Origin: a bacterium
GTDB lineage: Bacteria > Planctomycetota > SZUA-567
Length of the DNA stretch: 64,000 nt
Assembly (NCBI GenBank): GCA_003245715.1
Contig: QKCJ01000005.1
Coordinates: 62,001-126,000, forward strand
Direction of reading: 5' to 3'
Both the position numbers and the translations under genes were made by a program. Under the pieces are notes generated by a model. That model was given only the letters and a program-made list of their open reading frames with translations. It made no database searches and was not told where the DNA came from. Of the stretch, positions 46,053-54,082 are shown in pieces. The stretch's first letter is position 1. Every line of letters begins with the position of its first letter.

Positions 46053-47129
46053 ATGAAAGATGAAAAAATCGACCTTAGTTATGTGCGCCGCAAGATTGAC
46101 CAGCTTGACAACAATATGCTCCAGCTTCTACAGAAGCGTATGGAGGTTGCGCGTATCTCTGCGGTATTTAAAGACCCTGACAAGATTGATGACCCTAAAC
46201 GCGAGAGTGAAGTTGTCAAGGCCCTGACTGATCGCGAAAATGCTCTGCTAAAGGGCGAATTCATCGAAAGTCTGTATTCACTGATTTTTAAGGAGAGTAA
46301 ACGTATTCAACGCGAGACAACAACACTCGCTGCTTTTCAGGGTGAACATGGTGCGTACAGTGAATCGGCCTGCCGCTTGTGGAATCCGAACTTTGCACCA
46401 ATGCCTTGTGAAGAGTTTGCAGATATCTTTCGCGGTGTTGAAAGTGGCATTTATGATTACGGTGTTATCCCTGTCGAAAATACTCTCGGCGGTATGGTCG
46501 GACAGGTTAACGGACTGATGCTTTTCTCTGATGTCTTTGTTGTCGGCGCCATCAAGCTGCCGATTCATCATTGTCTGCTTGCTACACCTGGCACTGATTA
46601 CCGCTCGATCCGCCGTGTTTATTCCCATCCGCAGGCTCTGTCACAGTGCCGTGAGTATCTGCGTCGCCAGAACTTTGAGCCGATGCGCTATTATGATACT
46701 GCCGGTGCCGCGAAGATGCTCTCGAAGGAAAACCCGGCCTCAAGCGCCGCGATTGCTGGCAAGCTTGCCGCAAGCTATTATAACCTTGAGATTATTCAGG
46801 AAGATATCGAAGACCTTGACACCAATCAGACCCGTTTTCTGATTATTGCCAAAGAACCGACCCGAGGTGATGGCAACAAATGCTCTATCTGTTTCTGTAC
46901 TGACGACCGTGCCGGTGCGCTCTTCAAGGTTCTGCAGATTTTTGCCGACAAGAACATTAACCTTACTCGTATTGATTCAGTTCCGGAGCATCCTGGTGAA
47001 TTCGCGTTCTTCCTCGACTTTGATGGCAACCTGAAAGATCCTAATATCCAGGAAGTCCTTTCACGGGTTGAAGACGTTTCTGCCAATTACCGTTTCCTCG
47101 GCTGTTATGAGGAAAGGAGTGCGCTGTGA
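46053..47129 (+). CDS. pheA: Bifunctional chorismate mutase/prephenate dehydratase (P-protein)
   Basis: Carries out two steps to phenylpyruvate. The 358 residues give a chorismate mutase domain (about 5-90, LSYVRRKIDQLDNNMLQLLQKRM), a prephenate dehydratase domain (about 95-270, LAAFQGEHGAYSESA; VIPVENTLGGMVG; TNQTRFLIIA) and a C-terminal ACT domain (about 280-355). In ACT the usual phenylalanine-binding motifs read GALF and DSVP instead of GALV and ESRP. The tyrA start overlaps its last four bases. Confidence 0.95.
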   Translation: MKDEKIDLSYVRRKIDQLDNNMLQLLQKRMEVARISAVFKDPDKIDDPKRESEVVKALTDRENALLKGEFIESLYSLIFKESKRIQRETTTLAAFQGEHGAYSESACRLWNPNFAPMPCEEFADIFRGVESGIYDYGVIPVENTLGGMVGQVNGLMLFSDVFVVGAIKLPIHHCLLATPGTDYRSIRRVYSHPQALSQCREYLRRQNFEPMRYYDTAGAAKMLSKENPASSAAIAGKLAASYYNLEIIQEDIEDLDTNQTRFLIIAKEPTRGDGNKCSICFCTDDRAGALFKVLQIFADKNINLTRIDSVPEHPGEFAFFLDFDGNLKDPNIQEVLSRVEDVSANYRFLGCYEERSAL

Positions 47130-47899
47130 AGATATTTATTTACGGTGCAGGAAAGATGGGCGCATGGCTGACGGAAGAACTCTGCACAGACCATGAGGTC
47201 GCGGTTTATGACCGTGATATCAACAAACTGAAGTTTTTTTTCTCAGTAACCAGAATTAGCAAGCTTGAAGAGGTAACTGATTTCAAACCTGAGCTTCTGA
47301 TTAACTGCGTAAGCCTAAATCATACCCGTGAAGCGTTCAAGGAGGTTTTGCCGCTGCTTGATAAAAGTTGCATCCTTTCTGATATAATGTCAATCAAGGG
47401 CGATATTGAAGAATTCTACAAACAGTCCGGTCATCCGTATGCCTCTGTGCATCCGATGTTCGGTCCGACCTTTGCCAACTTGCGTAATCTCGAGAATGAA
47501 AATGCGATTATAATTTCTGAGTCATGTCAGGCCGGTAAGGATTTCTTTCACGAGCTATTCAGGAAGATTAAGCTCAATGTTTATGAGTTTACCTTTAAAG
47601 ACCATGACCGCGAGATGGCCTACAGTCTTTCTACACCGTTTACCTCTTCACTTGTCTTTGCCGCCTGCCTTGAGAAGACGGATGTTCCCGGCACGACCTT
47701 CCGCAAACACTATGATATTGCCAAGAAGCTGCTTGCCGAGGATGACAGCCTGCTTGTGGACATTCTCTGTAACCCAGAAACCCTGCGGCAGATTGAAGAG
47801 ATCAATAACAAGCTTAATTATCTTCGCCATATCATTATGTGTAATGACGCAGACGAGATGACAAACTTCCTTAACAAGTTACGAGCAAACCTTTATTAA
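47126..47899 (+). CDS. tyrA: Prephenate dehydrogenase (TyrA-type)
   Basis: A 257-residue NAD(P)-binding oxidoreductase that makes hydroxyphenylpyruvate from prephenate. GTG 47126 overlaps the pheA stop (GTGA). The Rossmann motif is IYGAGKMGAWLTEEL; HPMFGPTFANL supplies the substrate-binding His region. It is shorter and more divergent than common TyrA proteins and has no ACT domain, so Tyr feedback is not evident. It is the last gene of the aromatic operon, before a strong terminator. Confidence 0.85.
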   Translation: MKIFIYGAGKMGAWLTEELCTDHEVAVYDRDINKLKFFFSVTRISKLEEVTDFKPELLINCVSLNHTREAFKEVLPLLDKSCILSDIMSIKGDIEEFYKQSGHPYASVHPMFGPTFANLRNLENENAIIISESCQAGKDFFHELFRKIKLNVYEFTFKDHDREMAYSLSTPFTSSLVFAACLEKTDVPGTTFRKHYDIAKKLLAEDDSLLVDILCNPETLRQIEEINNKLNYLRHIIMCNDADEMTNFLNKLRANLY

Positions 47900-47934
47900 A
47901 CTTAATTGCCATCGTTTAATATCACGATATTCAT

Positions 47935-47980
47935 AAAACGCGGAGAAACTGATTTTATCAGCTCCGCGTTTTATAATTTT
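47935..47980 (+). terminator. Rho-independent terminator of the aromatic operon
   Basis: A perfect 11 bp stem AAAACGCGGAG with CTCCGCGTTTT, a 16-base loop that can fold further, and a T-rich tail, 36 bases after tyrA. Confidence 0.92.
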
Positions 47981-48017
47981 ATAGCATCCGAGAACTTGTC
48001 AAAGTGTGGTAAAACAA

Positions 48018-48053
48018 AAAGCCGTAAACTCTTATAAGAAGAATTTACGGCTT
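48018..48053 (-). terminator. Terminator of the tRNA-Gly transcript
   Basis: The inverted repeat AAAGCCGTAAA and TTTACGGCTTT is followed on the minus strand by TTTTTGTTTT, just downstream of the tRNA 3' end. Confidence 0.85.
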
Positions 48054-48060
48054 TAATATT

Positions 48061-48136
48061 TGGAGCGGGCGAAGAGATTCGAACTCTCGACCCCCACCTT
48101 GGCAAGGTGGTGCTCTAGCCACTGAGCTACGCCCGC
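48061..48136 (-). tRNA. tRNA-Gly (anticodon GCC)
   Basis: A 76-base cloverleaf on the minus strand. The acceptor stem is GCGGGCG with CGCCCGC, the D arm is GCTC...GAGC, the anticodon stem CCACC with GGTGG holds loop TTGCCAA (anticodon GCC), and the T arm has GTTCGAATC. The 3' CCA is encoded. A promoter lies upstream and a terminator directly downstream, so it is a single-gene transcript. Confidence 0.97.
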
Positions 48137-48189
48137 ATTTTTATTGGCTAAAGTTGTAAGCGTTATGGTTATTGCTTCAACGAGGTAAA

Positions 48190-48217
48190 ACTATATTGAA
48201 TATCGCCTGTGAGTCAA
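48190..48217 (-). promoter_or_regulatory. Promoter of tRNA-Gly
   Basis: On the minus strand TTGACT and TATAGT are separated by 16 bases. The predicted start is about 45 bases before the mature tRNA 5' end. Confidence 0.65.
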
Positions 48218-48324
48218 CGGGTTATTTCTCTTTTTTTATTTTTTTGTCAGAGATTTATAAGCATTTGTTTTATCTCGCTATTTATACATATGTTACAAAT
48301 ATTTGCGCAGGATAAAAATATATG

Positions 48325-49602
48325 TTATATTAAGGCGTTATCTCCGTTTGTAGGAAAATGGAATCTGAAAACGGCGCCACGGGGCGGGGGAGCGTTCTCG
48401 ACGGTTACCTGCCCTCCATGATCCTGAACGATTTTATGGACTATCGCAAGCCCCAAACCGGTTCCGTCTTTTCTGGTTGTAAAGAAGGGATTGAACAACT
48501 TGGGAAGCACATCATCGCTAATCCCTTTTCCACCATCCTCAAACTCGACAACAACCCTGTCACCAGCACTATCGGCGATTTCATAAGACGAAATTATAAT
48601 TTTCTCACCCTCAGGGGTAAACTGAACGGCATTTAATATAACATTCAGGAATGCCTGCGCAATCTGATCGGAATCAAGCATGAACTGCTTTTTACCCAGT
48701 GCATGACGGTACTCAATAGCGATATTCTTTTTATCAATTTCTTTGGCTGCCATATCAACAGCAGTCGCGCATACCCGTTCAAGAATAGTCTTTTTCCTGA
48801 TCGGTTCGCGACCACGCGTGAAGGTCAGCATGTCAGTTACGATACGGTTTAAAGCTCCGGCCGCGGCAATGATCTTCTCCGCGATCTCGCTTTCCTTGGA
48901 GTCATCTTCAAACCTTCGCTTCAGGGTTGAGGCGTACAATTCAATACCGCCCAGAGGATTGCGTATCTCATGCGCAACTCCGGCAGCCATTTCGCCAAGC
49001 GCAGCCAGCCGATCTTGTCTGGTGGCTTTTTCTTCGAGTATTTTGATATCAGTAAGGTCGCGGAAGGTCTCAACCGCACCAAGTACTTCGCCCTTGCTAT
49101 TTCTTATCGGACTCGCCGAAACTGAAAGAATTCTGTTCTCTTTGCCGCGTAAGGTTACCTGAATATTCTCAAACTCACGTTGTTCAGTAAGCGCCTTAAT
49201 CAGAATTTTGCCAAGCTCCTGACAGGTTGCCGGAAGAACATCTGCGATAGGCCGGCCCATCTGGTCTGTGGCAATTGACAGTACAACCTCAGCTGCTGAC
49301 TGGTTAAAAGCCATCACGCGCCGGTCAGGGTCAATTGCGATAACGCCGTCGGTAATACTTTCAAGAATATTCGCAAGATAATTTTTAAGCGCGCTGACTT
49401 CTTCAAGCGAAAGACTCAGTTCATTATTCTTACGGCTGACTTCGCCAGTAAGATGTTCAACCTGTTTTTTTAAGCTGTCGTGGGTTTTCTGAAGTTCAGT
49501 CGTGGCCTGATCGTAAGCAGAAATTATCTGCATGAGATCATTCTGACTGAGTGTCTCGTTGTCAGCGGCTAACGGTTTCATATCTTCATCAGTACCGGAC
49601 AT
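48325..49602 (-). CDS. Cytoplasmic PAS sensor histidine kinase (NtrB-like)
   Basis: A 425-residue protein without membrane helices; ATG 49602 is preferred to the upstream TTG. A coiled coil (about 28-75) is followed by a PAS domain (about 75-190, ESITDGVIAIDPDRRVMAFN), HisKA with His211 in AAGVAHEIRNPLGGIE, and the HATPase domain with NVILNAVQFTPEG, FEDGGKGI and KDGTGLGLAIVHKI. Soluble NtrB-like kinases usually sense nitrogen or internal redox state and pair with an NtrC-type regulator, but none is adjacent. The signal is unknown. Confidence 0.92.
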   Translation of the reverse strand: MSGTDEDMKPLAADNETLSQNDLMQIISAYDQATTELQKTHDSLKKQVEHLTGEVSRKNNELSLSLEEVSALKNYLANILESITDGVIAIDPDRRVMAFNQSAAEVVLSIATDQMGRPIADVLPATCQELGKILIKALTEQREFENIQVTLRGKENRILSVSASPIRNSKGEVLGAVETFRDLTDIKILEEKATRQDRLAALGEMAAGVAHEIRNPLGGIELYASTLKRRFEDDSKESEIAEKIIAAAGALNRIVTDMLTFTRGREPIRKKTILERVCATAVDMAAKEIDKKNIAIEYRHALGKKQFMLDSDQIAQAFLNVILNAVQFTPEGEKIIISSYEIADSAGDRVVVEFEDGGKGISDDVLPKLFNPFFTTRKDGTGLGLAIVHKIVQDHGGQVTVENAPPPRGAVFRFHFPTNGDNALI

Positions 49603-50033
49603 AATAAACAATCTTTCTGTTTAATATAAAACAACAATATCAAAGTAATTAATTTCCAACAATAATACACAATAACAGGGCTATATCCAGAAATATCTCC
49701 CAATCAGCATAATGTCCGATAATGTATATTATGTTGCGTTTGGTTTGTTGTGCGGTTATAGCAAATAATGCCTGTTATGTTTATGGTTGATTTCCAATCA
49801 TTAATAAGTATACGGTTTTTAATCGGTAATTAAAAGAAACCTTCTTCTTCGTTAGATATTTCGTCTTTCCTTTTTGATAATTTACCTAATTTTGGAAATA
49901 AAAACAGAAATTAGTGCCTTTTTTGCTGGCGTATATATTGTTTACAAGGCAAAATAACTTATGGGCACATATTCAATTCATAAATTGCGGGCATTTATAT
50001 CAGTTGTTATTTGAAAAGTAAGGGGGAAATATC
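49603..50033. other. AT-rich 431-base intergenic region upstream of the symporter
   Basis: No gene is visible. Between the divergent kinase and symporter genes the DNA is AT-rich, and a small cluster of repeats lies at 49708-49735: CATAAT and ATTATG as an inverted pair, and ATAATGT twice with a period of nine to ten bases. These could be operator-like, but nothing was recognised. The symporter has AAGGGGG before its ATG. No convincing sigma-70 promoter was found. Confidence 0.4.
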
Positions 50034-51638
50034 ATGATTCTATTCGGTTCATTCTTTTTCTTTACTGCTCTGGTGGCAGTTCTAAGTTGGTATTTTACTA
50101 AAAATGCGGAGCGTTCGACCAATGATGGTTATTTTCTCGCCGGGCGAAGCCTGACTTTTCCCTTTATTGCCGGCTCACTCTTGCTTACAAATCTTTCAAC
50201 CGAGCAGATGGTCGGCCTGAATGGTTCGGCTTTTAAAGACGGTCTCAGTGTTATGGCCTGGGAAGTTGAAGCGGTTGTGGCCCTGGTTCTGATGGCGATT
50301 ATTTTCCTCCCGAAGTTTCTCCGAAGCGGGGTTACAACGGTGCCGGAATTTCTAGAAATCCGCTTTGACCATAAAGTTAGCGTAATCACTAATATCATTT
50401 TTCTGGCGGCATATGCGGTGATTCTTCTGCCGATCATTCTCTATACAGGTGCTAACGGCCTTACGGATATTCTTGATATTTCGGCAATTACCGGTATGGA
50501 GGATCGCTGGCACAATATCTGGCTAATGGTCTGGATTGTCGGTATTATCGGCTCGATTTATGCGCTGTTTGGCGGTCTTAAGACAATTGCTGTCTCTGAT
50601 ACGCTCAACGGTATTGGACTTCTGACAGGGGGGTTATTAATCATTTATTTTGCCCTTGATACTGTTGGCAACGGCAACGGGATTATTTCCGGTTATGAGA
50701 CTATTACAACCGCCCTGCCCGAGAAATTCAACTCAATCGGACGTGCCGATCAGGAAGTTCCCTTTGGTACTTTATTCTCCGGCGTTCTGATTATCAACCT
50801 CTTTTACTGGTGTACCAACCAGCAGATTATCCAGCGTACCTTCGGGGCGCGCGACCTGGCTGAAGGACAGAAAGGTGTTCTGCTGACCGGCTTATTAAAG
50901 CTGATTGGTCCGTTGTATCTTGTTCTTCCGGGTATCATTGCCTACTACCTTTTTGCGGATCAGAATATTCAGCCGGTTGAAGCCTATGGTAAGCTGGTGC
51001 GCCATGTTCTGCCAAAACCGCTTACCGGTTTCTTTGCGGCGGTTATGGTCGGCGCAATTCTCAGTTCATTCAACTCGGCTCTGAACTCAACCTGTACATT
51101 GTTTAGTATGGGTATTTACAGAACCTTGATTAATAAACATGCAACAGAAATCAAGACGGTTAATTCCGGTAAATGGTTTGGTCTGGTTCTGGCGATTTTC
51201 TCAATGACTCTGGCGCCATTTCTTTACGGTCAGAAGAGCATCTTTGATTATCTGCAAACGATGAATGCGATATACTTTATCCCGATTTTCTCTGTTGTTC
51301 TGGTCGGAATGTTCAGCAAGTACGTTCCACCGATAGCTGCCAAGGTGGCGCTGATTGCCGGTATTTTAATAATTGCCATTGGTTATTTTGTACCTCTGCC
51401 GTTTATTGAAGGCTCTCCGACCTTTACCAAAATTCTTAATCCGTTCCATTTTGTCGGCGGAGTATTTCTGCTGCTTTGTGTGATGATGTATGGCTGGGGA
51501 ATGGTCAGGCCTACAGCAGAAGCGTTTGTTCAGAAAGATGTTAAAGCTGTTGATATGACGCCATGGAAGTATACAAAGGCTGCCGGTTTAATACTCATTG
51601 TTATCGTTGTTACAATTTATGTGACATTTGCCAAGTAA
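50034..51638 (+). CDS. Sodium:solute symporter (SSS/SLC5 family)
   Basis: A 534-residue inner-membrane symporter of the SGLT type with about 14 helices. It uses the sodium gradient to bring in sugars or similar organic solutes. Seen are YFLAGRSLTFPFIAGSLLLTNLSTEQMVGLNG, which forms the first sodium-site helix; FGGLKTIAVSDTLNGIG; YWCTNQQIIQRTFGARDLAEGQKG, the family signature; and GAILSSFNSALNSTCTLFSM. This detailed motif set is closest to glucose/galactose-type members. No sugar-use gene is next to it. Confidence 0.9.
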   Translation: MILFGSFFFFTALVAVLSWYFTKNAERSTNDGYFLAGRSLTFPFIAGSLLLTNLSTEQMVGLNGSAFKDGLSVMAWEVEAVVALVLMAIIFLPKFLRSGVTTVPEFLEIRFDHKVSVITNIIFLAAYAVILLPIILYTGANGLTDILDISAITGMEDRWHNIWLMVWIVGIIGSIYALFGGLKTIAVSDTLNGIGLLTGGLLIIYFALDTVGNGNGIISGYETITTALPEKFNSIGRADQEVPFGTLFSGVLIINLFYWCTNQQIIQRTFGARDLAEGQKGVLLTGLLKLIGPLYLVLPGIIAYYLFADQNIQPVEAYGKLVRHVLPKPLTGFFAAVMVGAILSSFNSALNSTCTLFSMGIYRTLINKHATEIKTVNSGKWFGLVLAIFSMTLAPFLYGQKSIFDYLQTMNAIYFIPIFSVVLVGMFSKYVPPIAAKVALIAGILIIAIGYFVPLPFIEGSPTFTKILNPFHFVGGVFLLLCVMMYGWGMVRPTAEAFVQKDVKAVDMTPWKYTKAAGLILIVIVVTIYVTFAK

Positions 51639-51666
51639 AAGTTGTAATTATCATTTCGCAGTAATG

Positions 51667-51706
51667 AATCAAGGGCAAGGGATTACTCCCCTGCCCTTGA
51701 TTATTC
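51667..51706. terminator. Stem-loop between convergent symporter and small basic protein genes
   Basis: A 15 bp stem with one mismatch (AATCAAGGGCAAGGG with CCCCTGCCCTTGATT) closes a 6-base loop. T tails are weak on both strands, but its place between two converging genes suggests a bidirectional terminator. Confidence 0.6.
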
Positions 51707-51723
51707 GCCTGACTAACGGCGTT

Positions 51724-51849
51724 CTATTTTTCTGAAGCTTTGATCCAGCGCTTGCGGCCGCGAACTTTTACGCGGGCAAAACCTGCTGACTTCTTGGCCC
51801 TGGCGCTTGCATTTTTCTTCTTCTGTACCAGACGTCTCTTGAATTCCAT
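51724..51849 (-). CDS. Very short, highly basic protein of 41 residues
   Basis: ATG 51849 is preceded on the minus strand by AAAGGAAAA, and the frame ends at TAG 51724-51726. The protein starts MEFKRRLVQKKKNA and continues with Ala, Lys and Arg, containing VKVRGRKRW near the end. About 17 of 41 residues are Lys or Arg. It resembles ribosome-associated or nucleic-acid-binding small proteins, but I recognise no family. It follows the glycyl-tRNA synthetase gene by 52 bases in the same direction and may be co-transcribed. Its codon choice and Shine-Dalgarno site support a real gene. Confidence 0.65.
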   Translation of the reverse strand: MEFKRRLVQKKKNASARAKKSAGFARVKVRGRKRWIKASEK

Positions 51850-51901
51850 TGTGTTTTCCTTTCATGAAAATAAGCGATAGTGAATATAGAAACAAAAGTG
51901 G

Positions 51902-53416
51902 TTAACGAAGTTTGCTCTTGATAAAGGCGATCACCTCAGAAACAGGCATACGCTGCTGCTCCATTGTGTCACGGTCGCGCACAGTAACGGTGTCATCATT
52001 AAGGGAATCACCATCAACAGTTATGCACCACGGGGTTCCGACCTCGTCCATGCGGCGGTAACGGCGTCCGATTGCCCCAGCTTGGTCATAAGTAGTGCTG
52101 ATACCTTCATCAAGAAGCGCATCGACGATTTCTCGCGCCTTTTCCGGCATTCCATCTTTCTTGACCAGCGGGAATACAGCAGCTTTAATCGGCGCGAGGC
52201 GGGGGTGGAATTTAAGAATCGAACGGATGTCCTCATTGCCCTTGGCGTCAGTTACTGTCTCTTCGCAGAAAGCGTCACAGAGAAAAGCCAAGGTTGCGCG
52301 GTCAGCACCGGCAGCCGGTTCAATAACATAAGGAATATAACGTTTCTTAGTCTCGGTCTCAAAGTAGGTTAGATCCTTGCCGGTTGCTTCCGCGTGCTTG
52401 GTAAGGTCGTAATCAGTACGGTTGGCAATACCTTCAAGTTCGCCCCACTCGCCTTCACCTTCCTCATTTTCGAACGGATAGAAGTACTCAACGTCTGAAC
52501 AACCCTTGGCGTAGTGCGCAAGTTCAGACACTTCATGCTCACGCAGGCGCAGGCGCTCTTCAGAGATACCAAGGCTTTTGTACCAGTTAAGGCGTGCGTT
52601 TTTCCAGTAATCATACCACTCATCGTCAGTACCCGGCTCGACAAAGAACTCAAGTTCCATCTGTTCAAATTCACAGGTACGGAAGGTCAGGTTTGAAGTT
52701 GTAATCTCGTTACGGTAGCTCTTTCCCTGCTGGGCGATACCAAATGGAGGCTTGACGCGTGAGCTATCGAGGATATTCTTGAAGTTTACAAACATTCCCT
52801 GAGCCGTTTCCGGACGCAGATAAACAGCGCTTTTGTTGATAATCTCGGCGACCTTCTCCTTGCGGGCATTCTTGTCAAGGCCGGACAATTCATCAATATG
52901 GTTGATAAGTTCCTGCATCGGATCAACCGGGCCGAGGCTGGTGCGGAACATCAGATTAAACTGTCTCTCATCAGAAAGATCGCCACAGCCGCAAACCGGG
53001 CAGATATAACCCTGTTCGCCAACAACGCCCTTAACCTTCTTGCCGCTTGATTTGCCACCCTCAAGATAAGTCGTTTCGCTTCCGGGTTCACGCTCTGGAG
53101 CGTGGTCGGCGCGGAAACGTTCCTTACAGTTTTTGCAGTCAACAAGCGGATCAGAAAAACCTGCAAGGTGACCTGAGGTCTTCCAGACATCCGGGTGCAT
53201 GATAATCGAGCAGTCAAGACCAACCACATCTTCACGCTTGTGAACAATATCGCGCCACCAGGCATTCTTGACATTACGTTTTAATTCAACACCAAGCGGG
53301 CCGTAATCATAACAGGCCTTAAGTCCGCCGTAAATCTCAGACGATTGAAAAATAAAACCCCGGCGCTTTGCCAGAGAGACAATCTTTTTCATGGTTTCAC
53401 TGCTTTTTTCTGCCAT
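51902..53416 (-). CDS. glyQS: Glycine-tRNA ligase, single-chain (eukaryote/archaea-like class II) type
   Basis: Charges tRNA-Gly. ATG 53416 has GGAG seven bases upstream and gives 504 residues. The class IIa core is clear: RRGFIFQSSEIYGGLKACYDYGPLG, motif 2 around SYRNEITTSNLTFRTCEFEQMELEFF, and motif 3 with GADRATLAF. A zinc-type knuckle uses CKNC and CPVCGC. The C-terminal anticodon-binding domain (about 395-500) has LAPIKAAVFPLVKKDG. This is the homodimer type and not the alpha2-beta2 enzyme of most Gram-negatives. No T-box leader was seen. Confidence 0.95.
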   Translation of the reverse strand: MAEKSSETMKKIVSLAKRRGFIFQSSEIYGGLKACYDYGPLGVELKRNVKNAWWRDIVHKREDVVGLDCSIIMHPDVWKTSGHLAGFSDPLVDCKNCKERFRADHAPEREPGSETTYLEGGKSSGKKVKGVVGEQGYICPVCGCGDLSDERQFNLMFRTSLGPVDPMQELINHIDELSGLDKNARKEKVAEIINKSAVYLRPETAQGMFVNFKNILDSSRVKPPFGIAQQGKSYRNEITTSNLTFRTCEFEQMELEFFVEPGTDDEWYDYWKNARLNWYKSLGISEERLRLREHEVSELAHYAKGCSDVEYFYPFENEEGEGEWGELEGIANRTDYDLTKHAEATGKDLTYFETETKKRYIPYVIEPAAGADRATLAFLCDAFCEETVTDAKGNEDIRSILKFHPRLAPIKAAVFPLVKKDGMPEKAREIVDALLDEGISTTYDQAGAIGRRYRRMDEVGTPWCITVDGDSLNDDTVTVRDRDTMEQQRMPVSEVIAFIKSKLR

Positions 53417-53626
53417 TTTCAACTCCGTAAAGTTATATCTGAATAATACTTATTTCTCTGAAGGCCAGTTTTCACAGCCGCAGAGGTGTTAAGAACAACA
53501 ATATAATTGCCGCAAATATTACAAATCGGCTTAATGAAACGTAAAAGTTTACACAAAAATAAGTTATACGCAAGAATAACTGTAATTATTTTAGTTTAAT
53601 GGTTTTTTTGCATATATTAAACACTT

Positions 53627-53670
53627 CAAAAAAAACGATGGAGCCGACTGGATTAAAGTCGACGCCATCG
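53627..53670 (-). terminator. Terminator of the NifX/MinD cluster
   Basis: The imperfect hairpin between CGATGG (53636-53641) and CCATCG (53665-53670), with an inner CGACT/AGTCG pair, is followed on the minus strand by eight T. It lies about 24 bases after the last gene of the cluster. Confidence 0.85.
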
Positions 53671-53694
53671 CAGTTTACCAAACAAACGTTATTG

Positions 53695-54030
53695 TTAGTG
53701 AGAACAGGCGTTTGTCCCGGTTTTTAAAGTATTATCAAGAAACTGACCGACGAGTTCTGCAGCTGTTCCCTCAATTGCGCCGACCACTACATTGATGCTG
53801 TTCTGCATAAACAGGCTCTGCGCCTTCTGGCCCATTCCGCCGGCAATAATATGGGTGACCCCCCTCTCGCCAAGCCATTTAGGCAGAAGCCCCGGTTCAT
53901 GCGGTGGAGGAACAATTTCTTCGGTTTTGGTAATCTGATTGTTTTCATCCACGTCAATAATCGCAAAGGTCTGACAGTGGCCAAAGTGCATACAGAGCTT
54001 TCCCTCCGCACATGGAACAGCAAAACGCAT
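53695..54030 (-). CDS. NifX/NifB-like dinitrogenase-cofactor-family protein (second copy)
   Basis: A 111-residue protein of the Dinitrogenase Fe-Mo cofactor biosynthesis family (RNase-H-like fold). Seen are the N-terminal FAVPCAEGKLCMHFGHCQTFAIIDVD, the loop PPHEPGLLPKWL and GVTHIIAGGMGQKAQSLF. The Cys and His residues in the first 20 positions could bind metal clusters. Such proteins also occur in organisms without nitrogenase, next to MinD-type ATPases, where the function is unknown. It is the last gene of the cluster. Confidence 0.88.
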   Translation of the reverse strand: MRFAVPCAEGKLCMHFGHCQTFAIIDVDENNQITKTEEIVPPPHEPGLLPKWLGERGVTHIIAGGMGQKAQSLFMQNSINVVVGAIEGTAAELVGQFLDNTLKTGTNACSH

Positions 54031-54082
54031 AATTATCTCCTCTAAAAAGTATTCTCAATAAGTTACCACTTAACAGTAAAAA

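Noticed and set aside
47126-47899. TyrA as a truncated pseudogene because of its short length
   Set aside because: The frame is intact, translationally coupled to pheA, and has the NAD-binding and substrate motifs; short TyrA forms are known.
53417-53626. T-box leader for glycyl-tRNA synthetase
   Set aside because: No T-box sequence, specifier loop or terminator/antiterminator pair is visible upstream of the leftward gene.
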